The translations under genes and the position numbers were made by a program. Below, one piece after another: positions 1 to 7,572 of a DNA stretch of 64,000 nt. Origin of the DNA: Elusimicrobiaceae bacterium (lineage in GTDB: Bacteria; Elusimicrobiota; Elusimicrobia; Elusimicrobiales; Elusimicrobiaceae); the NCBI GenBank assembly GCA_016281355.1, contig JAEEIL010000010.1, positions 1 to 64,000 on the forward strand. The letters run 5' to 3'. The stretch's first letter is position 1, and every line of letters starts with the position of its first letter. The notes below the pieces were generated by a model that saw only the letters and a program-made list of their open reading frames with translations, was not told where the DNA came from and searched no databases.

Positions 1-929
1 CCGATAAGTCCCATCATTTCAACATGAGCAGGAACGGAAGACGAACCTGCAAATTGTGCATCGCCGTGCATTCTTCCCATAGTATCGGTCATACCATAAG
101 ATGCAGGACCTGCAGCCATATTATCCGGATGTAATGTTCTTCCCGTACGACCACCGGAAGCTACCGAGAAATATTTTTTACCGTTTTCAATTGCCCATTT
201 TTTGTATGTTCCTGCAACGGGATGTTGAAATCTTGTAGGGTTTGTAGAATTTCCGGTAATTGAAACATCTACACCTTCATGTATCATTATTGCAACACCT
301 TCACTAACATCATCTGCACCATAACATTTAACTTTTGCTTTATCTCCGTCGGAAAAAGCTTTTTCACTTACTATATTTAATTTTCCCGTATGATAATCAT
401 ATTCGGTTTCAACAGCCGTAAAACCGTTTATTCTTGAAATAATATAAGCTGCATCTTTACCAAGACCGTTTAAAATAACGCGAAGCGGTGTTTTGCGCAC
501 TTTATTTGCTGTTTTTGCGATACCGATTGCACCTTCTGCCGCGGCAAAACTTTCATGACCTGCTAAAAAGCAGAAACATTTTGTTTCTTCCCTAAGTAAC
601 ATTGCAGCCAAATTACCGTGGCCGAGACCGACTGCGCGTTGATCGGCAACAGAGCCCGGGATACAAAAACTTTGTAAACCGACACCGATTTTTTCTGCTG
701 CTTCCGCTGCTGTTTTTACGCCGCTTTTAATTGCAATAGCAGCACCGACTGTATAAGCCCAAACGGCATTTTCAAAAGCAATAGGCTGAATACCTTTAAC
801 GATAGCTTCAACGTCAATACCCTTTTTCGTGCAAATTTCTTTTGCTTCTTCAAGGGAGGCAATACCGTTTTCTTTCAAAACGGAATTTATTTTTTCAATT
901 CTTCTTTCATAACCTTCAAAAGTTACCAT
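1..929 (-). CDS. GGGtGRT family protein (3' end beyond window)
   Basis: An open frame runs leftward from an ATG at 929 to the window edge without a stop, about 309 codons, so the C-terminus is missing. The start follows a strong AGGAAGGAG ribosome site. The protein contains SGGRTGRT, the signature behind the family name GGGtGRT. The biochemical function of this family is not established. It starts 3 bases after the stop of the NifU-like scaffold gene, an arrangement known in many anaerobes, so the two proteins probably work together, perhaps in an Fe-S or redox process; that role is inference. The family call is fairly sure and the function is unknown. Confidence 0.8.
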   Translation of the reverse strand, partial: MVTFEGYERRIEKINSVLKENGIASLEEAKEICTKKGIDVEAIVKGIQPIAFENAVWAYTVGAAIAIKSGVKTAAEAAEKIGVGLQSFCIPGSVADQRAVGLGHGNLAAMLLREETKCFCFLAGHESFAAAEGAIGIAKTANKVRKTPLRVILNGLGKDAAYIISRINGFTAVETEYDYHTGKLNIVSEKAFSDGDKAKVKCYGADDVSEGVAIMIHEGVDVSITGNSTNPTRFQHPVAGTYKKWAIENGKKYFSVASGGRTGRTLHPDNMAAGPASYGMTDTMGRMHGDAQFAGSSSVPAHVEMMGLI

Positions 930-932
930 AGT

Positions 933-1634
933 TTACTCCTTCCTCGGGTCAATTTTCTTGACGGCTTCGTCATAGCGCCCGTATTTGCTGATATTTTTTT
1001 CATAGGCAGTTTTTGGATCTTCGCCTTTTTTGATAGCGTCCATCATTTTGCCAAGATTTACAAATTTGTAGCCGATAATTTCATTGTTTTTATCGAGGCC
1101 GACTTCCAAGACATAACCTTCCGCCATTTCAAGATAGCGAGGGCCTTTAGCCTCGGTCGCATACATTGTGCCGATTTGTGAACGAAGGCCTTTTCCTAAG
1201 TCCTCTAACCCGGCACCGATAGTTAAACCGCCTTCTGAAAATGCACTTTGTGAACGACCGTATACGATCTGAAGGAAAAGTTCCCTCATAGCAGTATTGA
1301 TAGCATCACAAACAAGGTCAGAATTTAAAGCCTCTAAAATTGTTTTTCCGGTTAAAATTTCAGCAGCCATAGCGGCGGAGTGCGTCATACCGCTGCAACC
1401 TAAAGTTTCAACCAAAGCTTCTTTAATGATACCGTTTTTAATATTTAAGGTTAATTTGCATGCACCTTGTTGTGGGGCGCACCAGCCGATACCGTGCGTT
1501 AAACCGCTGATATCTTTAATTTCTTTAGCGCAAACCCATTTGCCTTCTTCGGGGATTGGGGCGGGTTGATGTTTTGCGCCTTTACAGACACTGCACATAT
1601 TTGCAATGTGGGGTGTACATTTTTCGCAACTCAT
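933..1634 (-). CDS. NifU-like iron-sulfur cluster scaffold-like protein
   Basis: This 233-residue protein has an N-terminal Cys-rich stretch with CEKC and CSVC pairs. A domain like the NifU/IscU N-terminal scaffold follows, with conserved Cys in GWCAPQQGACK and TLGCSGMTHSAA, which is the IscU-type GCSGxTHS pattern. This suggests binding of an Fe-S cluster or a metal. It lacks the C-terminal NifU domain and has its own tail of about 70 residues. It is co-transcribed with the downstream GGGtGRT gene (3-base gap) and has a good ribosome site (AAGGAG) before the ATG. No other isc or suf gene is nearby, so it is probably a dedicated partner of the GGGtGRT protein rather than the general scaffold. 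Confidence 0.82.
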   Translation of the reverse strand: MSCEKCTPHIANMCSVCKGAKHQPAPIPEEGKWVCAKEIKDISGLTHGIGWCAPQQGACKLTLNIKNGIIKEALVETLGCSGMTHSAAMAAEILTGKTILEALNSDLVCDAINTAMRELFLQIVYGRSQSAFSEGGLTIGAGLEDLGKGLRSQIGTMYATEAKGPRYLEMAEGYVLEVGLDKNNEIIGYKFVNLGKMMDAIKKGEDPKTAYEKNISKYGRYDEAVKKIDPRKE

Positions 1635-1776
1635 AAAATCTCCTTTGTATAAGTTTATATTTATATTGTAGCAAATTTGCAGAAGGAGTTTTATGTATAA
1701 AACATTTTTTATTAAATGTTTTTCTCAATTTTATATAATTGTCTTGTAGGGGTATTTTGACCTTAAAGGAGTATTT

Positions 1777-4700
1777 ATGAAAAGACTTTTGAAATTACTT
1801 GCAGGTAAAGACTTTGCCGCATTATTTTGGGCACAAGTTTCCGGCGTAATAAATGATAACTTGGTAAGAACGGCCCTTACCGCTTTAATCGCTGCACATA
1901 TTTTAACACTACATAACGGACAAAGTGCAAAATTAGTTTTAATGATAATCGGTATTTATATGTTACCGTTTTTTATTTTTTCAATTCTGGCAGGCCAAAT
2001 AGGAGACAAATACGATAAAGCAAAGATCACACGCATAATTAAATTTACCGAAATTTTTACCGTTATTATTATCGCTTTAGGATTTTATTTAAATTCCGTA
2101 TCAATTCTGCTTTTTGCTTTATTTATTATGGGCACCCAATCTGCTTTTTTTAGTCCGATTAAATATGCTTTGATGACGCAAATTTTACAAAAAACCGAAT
2201 TTATCGATGGTAACGCCTTGTTAGAATCAAGCCGATATATCGCGATTTTACTTGGCACCGTGATAGGTTTAAAATTGGCCACACCTAAATTTAATTTAGG
2301 TATAATGTTTGCTACCATGCTCGCCTTATCCGTAGTTGGCTACCTTGTAACACGTTTGTTTGCACCGTTGAAACCGCTTGCAAATACCTTGAAAATTACC
2401 CCAAATATTTTTAAAAGCACTTGGCGGAATTTATCAAGAGCAAACCAATCAAAAAAATTATTTTTGGCAATTTTAGCAATTAACTGGTTTTGGGTTGTCG
2501 CAGCAATTTTACTTTCGCAACTTAACAGTGTTACAAATTCCATTTTGAATCTAGCTCCGGAAGTTTATATATTTTTAATTACGGTATTTTGCGTTTCTGT
2601 AGCTATCGGATGTCTAGCCTGTTACCGTTTAGTTAAGTCGGAAATCAGCATAAAATATGTTCCGTTTACTACGGTAGGAATGTCTTTATCCCTACTGCTT
2701 ATTGCCTTTATTTTAGCCTTAATGCCAGATTTTGCGATGCCTATAACTTTATCATCTTTCATAAGTTCCCCCTTCGGTATTGCTTTAACAATAGGTATAA
2801 TCATGCTTTCAATTTGCGGTGGGCTTTATATCGTTCCGCTTAACGCACATTTGCAAGCAATGCTTTCAGATAAATTTAAAACACGCATGCTTGCAATTTG
2901 CAATTTCTTAAATGCGTTCTTCATGGTTTTTGCCGGTTTTGTAGCCTATGCGTTGTTATATGTCGGGCTAGGTACACCGGCGATAATTACGGTTCTTGCA
3001 GCAGCAAACCTTGTTATTGCAATTTATACTTGTACGCTTTTGCCTGATTATGTTTTAAGGTCAGCGGCATATTTCTTTTTAAACAGTATATACAAAATTA
3101 AATTGATTGGTATGGAAAATTATTCCAAAGCCGAAGGGCCGACAGTGATTGTCGCAAACAATAATTCCTTTTTAGATCCGCTTTTGCTTGCCGCATTCTT
3201 ACCTGAAGACATTGTTTTTATGGTGGACAGCACTATCGCAAAACGCTTCTGGGTACGTATATTTTTAAAATATGTAAGGCATATTCCTGTGGACCCTACA
3301 AATGCTATCGCGGTAAAAACGATTATTGACAGGGTTAAAAAAGGTACAAAGGTTGTAATCTTCCCTGAAGGCCGCATGAGTACCACAAGCGGAATCATGA
3401 AAGTTTACCCCGGCCCTGCTATGGTTATTGAACGCTCCGGTGCACAAGTGTTACCTATTTTTATTCAAAATACACAATATACAAGGTGGTCTTATTACGG
3501 GCGCAAACTTAGACATCTGCCAAGTAATTTGGAATATGTAATAAATATTTTACCGCCCAGAAAATTAAACATTTCTAGCGAGTTAAAAGGCCGTAACCGC
3601 AGATATAAAGCGGAAGATGCCGTATATGATTTACTACTTGAAATGAAGGTAAAAAGTTTTAATTTGCAGCATACTATTTTCCGCTGCTTGATTGAGGCTG
3701 TTGATCTTGCACGTCGTTCCACACGCGCTTTAGAGGATATGACACGTAAAACAGTATCCTTTGGAACTTTGCTTACAGGCTCATTTTTGTTAGGTCGAAA
3801 ATTTACAAGATTCTCAAAAGAGGGTGAATTTGTCGGATTAATGTTGCCGAATGTTAATGCAATTGCTTTAAGCATTTTCGGCCTTATGGCATACGGACGC
3901 GTGCCGGCTATGATAAATTTTTCAGCCGGAATAAAAAATATTTTGCTTGCTCTAAAAGTCGCACAAATTAAAGTACTTGTAACGTCACGAGCATTTATAC
4001 AAAAAGCGGAACTGGGTAATATTATTGAAGCGATAAATCAAACAGACACAAAAATAATTTATCTTGAAGATATACAAAAAACAATATCTGCGAAAGATAA
4101 AATTGTGGCAGTTTTACAAAGCGCTTTTCCCCACCAAGCATATAAAATGACGTGCAGGGACAGAAACCCGGATAAACCCGCAGTAATTTTATTTACAAGT
4201 GGCTCTGAAGGTGCACCAAAGGGCGTGGCACTAAGCCATAAAAATTTAAATATGAACAGATATCAAATGTCCAGTCTAATTCAAATGGGTTTACAAGATA
4301 AATTCTTTAATGCTTTACCGATGTTCCACAGTTTTGGTTTAGCATGCGGTTTATTCATACCTATTTTAAACGGTGCATCAGTATTTTTATACCCATCACC
4401 TTTGCATTATAAAGCAATACCAGAACTTGTTTATGACAGAAACGCAAATGTATTTTTCGGGACTGATACATTTTTAAATGCCTACGGCAAACAGGCACAC
4501 CCCTATGATTTTTACAATATTAAATATATAGGCATCGGCGGTGAGAAATTAAAAGACGAGACATTTGCTTTATGGACGGAAAAATTCGGTATTCGCATTT
4601 TGGAAGCCTATGGTACTACTGAAGCGAGCCCGGTTGTTTCATTTAACACACCTATGTATTACAGGCGCGGTACAGTCGGCAAATTACTGCCTTGCATGGA

Positions 4701-5208
4701 AGCCCGTATTGAAAAAATTGAGGGCGTTAAAGAAGGCGGCCGCCTGTTTATTAAAGGTGATAATGTTATGTTAGGATATCTGAAAGAAGATAACCCCGGT
4801 GTAATTCAAACACTTAAAGACGGTTGGTATGATACCGGAGATATCGTAGATTTTGATACTGATGGTTTTGTCGTTATGAAAGGCCGTGCAAAACGCTTTG
4901 CAAAAATCGCAGGTGAAATGGTTTCCTTAACTGCTGTAGAAGCAGCAATGACGGAAATTTGGCCGGAAATTAAACATGCAGTAATTTCGAAATCAGATGC
5001 AAAACGCGGCGAGCAACTTATTGCCTACACACAAAAACAAGATGCTGATATAAAGATTTTACAACAAGCCTTAAAAGACAAAGGTTTCAGCGAACTTTGG
5101 ATACCCAAAACCTTACGCATAGTAGAAGAAATACCTTTAGGCGGAACAGGCAAAACTGATTATATTAAACTAAAAGCCGATGAAATAAAAAACTTCGGTG
5201 AAGAATAA
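1777..5208 (+). CDS. aas: Aas-like fusion: MFS lysophospholipid transporter, PlsC acyltransferase domain, acyl-ACP synthetase
   Basis: This 1143-residue fusion has three parts. Residues 1-420 form an MFS transporter of about 12 membrane segments resembling LplT. Residues 440-630 form a PlsC-type acyltransferase. Residues 650-1140 form an AMP-binding acyl-ACP synthetase with TSGSEGAPKG near 805-815, YGTTEAS, WYDTGD and a GGTGKTD tail. The family imports and re-acylates lysophospholipids at the inner membrane. The acyltransferase HX4D motif is changed: residues 461-467 read NNNSFLD, with Asn462 where catalytic His is expected, while FPEGR is intact. The start is set by AAAGGAG before the ATG. 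The gene stands alone between a divergent gene and a terminator. Confidence 0.88.
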   Translation: MKRLLKLLAGKDFAALFWAQVSGVINDNLVRTALTALIAAHILTLHNGQSAKLVLMIIGIYMLPFFIFSILAGQIGDKYDKAKITRIIKFTEIFTVIIIALGFYLNSVSILLFALFIMGTQSAFFSPIKYALMTQILQKTEFIDGNALLESSRYIAILLGTVIGLKLATPKFNLGIMFATMLALSVVGYLVTRLFAPLKPLANTLKITPNIFKSTWRNLSRANQSKKLFLAILAINWFWVVAAILLSQLNSVTNSILNLAPEVYIFLITVFCVSVAIGCLACYRLVKSEISIKYVPFTTVGMSLSLLLIAFILALMPDFAMPITLSSFISSPFGIALTIGIIMLSICGGLYIVPLNAHLQAMLSDKFKTRMLAICNFLNAFFMVFAGFVAYALLYVGLGTPAIITVLAAANLVIAIYTCTLLPDYVLRSAAYFFLNSIYKIKLIGMENYSKAEGPTVIVANNNSFLDPLLLAAFLPEDIVFMVDSTIAKRFWVRIFLKYVRHIPVDPTNAIAVKTIIDRVKKGTKVVIFPEGRMSTTSGIMKVYPGPAMVIERSGAQVLPIFIQNTQYTRWSYYGRKLRHLPSNLEYVINILPPRKLNISSELKGRNRRYKAEDAVYDLLLEMKVKSFNLQHTIFRCLIEAVDLARRSTRALEDMTRKTVSFGTLLTGSFLLGRKFTRFSKEGEFVGLMLPNVNAIALSIFGLMAYGRVPAMINFSAGIKNILLALKVAQIKVLVTSRAFIQKAELGNIIEAINQTDTKIIYLEDIQKTISAKDKIVAVLQSAFPHQAYKMTCRDRNPDKPAVILFTSGSEGAPKGVALSHKNLNMNRYQMSSLIQMGLQDKFFNALPMFHSFGLACGLFIPILNGASVFLYPSPLHYKAIPELVYDRNANVFFGTDTFLNAYGKQAHPYDFYNIKYIGIGGEKLKDETFALWTEKFGIRILEAYGTTEASPVVSFNTPMYYRRGTVGKLLPCMEARIEKIEGVKEGGRLFIKGDNVMLGYLKEDNPGVIQTLKDGWYDTGDIVDFDTDGFVVMKGRAKRFAKIAGEMVSLTAVEAAMTEIWPEIKHAVISKSDAKRGEQLIAYTQKQDADIKILQQALKDKGFSELWIPKTLRIVEEIPLGGTGKTDYIKLKADEIKNFGEE

Positions 5209-5224
5209 ATATATCTTCAAACAA

Positions 5225-5254
5225 AAAAGGGTTGCTTTTTAAGCAACCCTTTTT
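5225..5254. terminator. Bidirectional rho-independent terminator
   Basis: A perfect 13-bp stem (AAAAGGGTTGCTT at 5225-5237 with its complement at 5241-5253) closes a 3-base loop and is flanked by A and T runs. It lies between the convergent ends of the aas-like gene and the secreted protein gene at 5271 and can serve both. Confidence 0.9.
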
Positions 5255-5270
5255 CAAATACTATCCATCT

Positions 5271-6029
5271 TTACTTATTACTAATATTATCCCTGCGGTA
5301 ATAAATCAAATTTAAGAATGCCCCATATAATTCTTGTAATTTTGATTTTTCAGGAATGCTGTTATAAGCTATTTTTAATTCTTCTGCACCTTCTATGTGG
5401 CCATATAAAACTGCATGGGCTAAATCTTCACTTATAGCAGATTTGTTACGATATTTACTATTAATCATTGCATACCAATTATCACTTAAATTACCATATT
5501 TATTATCTACTTTGATTAAAGTTTGTAAAGCAAAATACATTTCTTCCGTTAAAACTTCTGTTGGTAAAGTAAGATATAAATAATCAAGTGCATCTTTGTT
5601 TTCGGATAAAATTATTTGCGTAAAAATGTTTGCCTGCCTTTCAGCATTTAAAGTTTCCCTTAATAAAGGATTAAAGCCTTTTTCTATTACCTGTTTAAAA
5701 ACTTTTTTATCATTCATCGAAACAATATAACTAATCACATCAAATTGCGATTTATCAGACATATATTTAAAATTTACTTTATCATACTTTAAGACATCAA
5801 GTACATTTTGATATACATATTTAAGTTCGTTGATAGATATATAGCCTAAAGGATCTTCATTTAACCAATTACCCTTTGTTTCACGTGTAGATAAAGTTTG
5901 TTGAATTTGTGCTTCAATTATTTTATTTAATTCTTGTTTATTAATAATTTCTTCAGTATCTTTTGCATAAATCAAAGATGTAATTAAAACAAAAATCATT
6001 AATGTTAAAATTATAGCTTTATTTTTCAT
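5271..6029 (-). CDS. Secreted protein, ankyrin-like helical repeats, unknown function
   Basis: The 252-residue protein begins with a signal peptide (basic MKNK, a hydrophobic stretch, cleavage near IYA-KD). The rest is helical and rich in Asn, Lys and Glu. Segments such as DKKVFKQVIEKGFNPLLRE and AVLYGHIEGAEELKIAYNS resemble degenerate ankyrin repeats. No catalytic motif is visible. The ATG follows AAAGGAG, and a possible promoter (TTGTAA, 17 bp, TAAAAT) lies about 35 bases upstream. It is a single gene between terminators. A protein of similar build is encoded at 59993-60862. The ankyrin call is tentative; it could be another alpha-repeat protein. Confidence 0.6.
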   Translation of the reverse strand: MKNKAIILTLMIFVLITSLIYAKDTEEIINKQELNKIIEAQIQQTLSTRETKGNWLNEDPLGYISINELKYVYQNVLDVLKYDKVNFKYMSDKSQFDVISYIVSMNDKKVFKQVIEKGFNPLLRETLNAERQANIFTQIILSENKDALDYLYLTLPTEVLTEEMYFALQTLIKVDNKYGNLSDNWYAMINSKYRNKSAISEDLAHAVLYGHIEGAEELKIAYNSIPEKSKLQELYGAFLNLIYYRRDNISNK

Positions 6030-6141
6030 AAATATCTCCTTTACTGCTTATATATATTTTATGAATAAGTGATATACTTTACAAGGGAAAAAGGACCCAC
6101 ATAAATAGGCCCGAAAGACCTATATAAAGTTTTACAAATCA

Positions 6142-6172
6142 AAAAGCCCTCGTGTTATATACGGGGGCTTTT
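6142..6172 (-). terminator. Terminator of the repeat-bearing pilin-like gene
   Basis: The arms AAAAGCCCTCGT (6142-6153) and ACGGGGGCTTTT (6161-6172) form a 12-bp stem with one G-T pair and a 7-base loop. Read leftward it ends in a T run. It lies 26 bases past the stop of the pilin-like gene. Confidence 0.85.
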
Positions 6173-6197
6173 AAATTGTAACTGTATTTAGATTAAC

Positions 6198-7403
6198 CTA
6201 TGCTGTAATACAATTTCCGTTTGAATCCATCTTTTCATGGTTAGTGCATTCGCAACGCGGTGCATCACTTGGGCAATATGTTCCGCGGCAACAACCTGAT
6301 GTCGCACCGGTACCTTCGTAAGTTGTAGCGCCGTAGCGGCTACTTCCACAAGCCTGCTCAGCATTAGCCCAACATTCACCGCCTTCTTTAATTGTTGAAC
6401 TCGCGCAAGCATTAAAACCTGTACCTTTACAAACTCCCCCTGAATTTACAATTGAACTTCTGCATCCGCCTCCCCAACTATCTTGTCCGTCTATTGTGCC
6501 ATTACAGATACCCCCTTCATTGATATTCGCACCAATACAAGAACCTTCACATAGTCCACCATTATGAATTGTGGTAGTTAAACACGTGCCTTTACAAATA
6601 CCGCCAGAATAAATGTTTGCATACCAACACGCTCTATATCCATCTCCTTGACATATACCTCCAGAATAGATATAAGATCCACCGCAGGCACCATCTGCAT
6701 ATGAATTGCAAATACCACCAGCAGTAGCTGTTGATCCCTGGCAAGCACTTGATGCATAGCCATTACATACACCCCCATTAATTACTGAATTGTGACAGCG
6801 ATAATAACTCGTTCCCAGGCATTCAATGCCTTCATTAAGATCCGTCGGTGGAACATAAGCATCATTATACCCGCAAAAATCACCGTTCCACATGCTGTCC
6901 CCATACAATCCTTTACATCTGGATTCTTCATCAATATAACAGGTGCTATTAGTATTTGCCCAGGCCATACCCATTTTATCGCATGGTTCTTTTGTTAGTT
7001 TACCTAAATTGTCACATATATAATGTTCACTCGGCGTACACATTATTTGGTCCATTTCATAATCTTTATATAAGAAATATTCCCCGTTATTTCTGTTCGC
7101 TATAATACCTTTATCAAGTAATTCGTAAGTATAATACGGGCTTTCCAATGTTTCATTATCCGCATTATTACCGTCTTTGTCTGTCAATGTAATATCTAAG
7201 TCTTCAAAATCTTTTGTGTATCTGCTTTTTGTAAGATAAAAATCATGCTCACTTTTTGCTACTGATTGCATTACAGATAAAGCCTCAGCAGCTTTACTTT
7301 TTTCTACAGATTTTTTATACATAGGTACCGCTATTGAAGTTAGTACGCCTATAATAAGCACTACTATTAACAGTTCCATTAATGTGAAACCTTTTTTATT
7401 CAT
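6198..7403 (-). CDS. Prepilin-type protein with C-terminal Cys/Gly-rich repeats
   Basis: The 401-residue protein starts at the ATG at 7403, after AAGGAG. An upstream in-frame ATG at 7544 is unlikely because it would bury the prepilin leader. The N-terminus MNKKGFTLMELLIVVLIIGV is a class III prepilin signal (cut after KKG, Phe+1, Glu+5). A pilin-like region follows to about residue 215. From about 220 to 365 there are roughly eight repeats of about 19 residues with the core I-x-x-GG-x-C-x-G and a second Cys eight to ten residues later, suggesting a disulfide-stabilised solenoid. A Cys-rich tail follows. PilD-like cleavage and surface display are expected but not shown. The promoter has a homopolymeric spacer. 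Confidence 0.85.
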   Translation of the reverse strand: MNKKGFTLMELLIVVLIIGVLTSIAVPMYKKSVEKSKAAEALSVMQSVAKSEHDFYLTKSRYTKDFEDLDITLTDKDGNNADNETLESPYYTYELLDKGIIANRNNGEYFLYKDYEMDQIMCTPSEHYICDNLGKLTKEPCDKMGMAWANTNSTCYIDEESRCKGLYGDSMWNGDFCGYNDAYVPPTDLNEGIECLGTSYYRCHNSVINGGVCNGYASSACQGSTATAGGICNSYADGACGGSYIYSGGICQGDGYRACWYANIYSGGICKGTCLTTTIHNGGLCEGSCIGANINEGGICNGTIDGQDSWGGGCRSSIVNSGGVCKGTGFNACASSTIKEGGECWANAEQACGSSRYGATTYEGTGATSGCCRGTYCPSDAPRCECTNHEKMDSNGNCITA

Positions 7404-7460
7404 ATCTATAATTCTCCTTAAATTGCTTTTACAACGTTTTTGGTTATCACCATAATAGAG

Positions 7461-7489
7461 ATTATAGAAAAAAAAAAAAAAACCGTCAA
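7461..7489 (-). promoter_or_regulatory. Sigma70-type promoter with a 15-base homopolymer spacer
   Basis: Read leftward, a -35 box TTGACG (7489-7484) and a -10 box TATAAT (7466-7461) are separated by exactly 17 bases made of one G, fifteen T and one C. The predicted transcript starts near 7454, about 50 bases before the pilin-like ATG at 7403. Slippage in the T tract would change the -35/-10 spacing and so promoter strength, a known mechanism of phase variation. At the length seen here the spacing is optimal. Confidence 0.85.
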
Positions 7490-7520
7490 GAGGGATAATT
7501 TCAATGTATAGAATGTAAAA

Positions 7521-7550
7521 TACCCCTTGCATAACTTCATGCAAGGGGTA
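7521..7550 (-). terminator. Hairpin after the RNase G gene
   Basis: The perfect 12-bp stem TACCCCTTGCAT (7521-7532) pairs with 7539-7550 around a 6-base loop, 22 bases past the rng stop. No long T run follows, so intrinsic termination may be partial. It separates the cell-shape operon from the pilin promoter. Confidence 0.65.
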
Positions 7551-7572
7551 ATGATATTTGTAATTTATAAAA

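Noticed and set aside
3495-3875. Leftward frame inside the Aas-like gene
   Set aside because: It is antisense to a well supported coding region with no protein family pattern; the same holds for the other antisense frames across the window.
6270-6760. Regular DNA repeats in the pilin-like gene as a CRISPR-like array
   Set aside because: The periodicity is at protein level (about 57 bases) with poor DNA identity and an unbroken reading frame.
6413-6778. Other-frame ORFs in the Cys-rich repeats
   Set aside because: They arise from the periodic codon pattern of the repeat region and have no ribosome sites.
7404-7544. N-terminal extension of the repeat-bearing pilin-like protein
   Set aside because: It would translate through the promoter homopolymer and bury the prepilin leader. 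The ATG at 7403 has AAGGAG.
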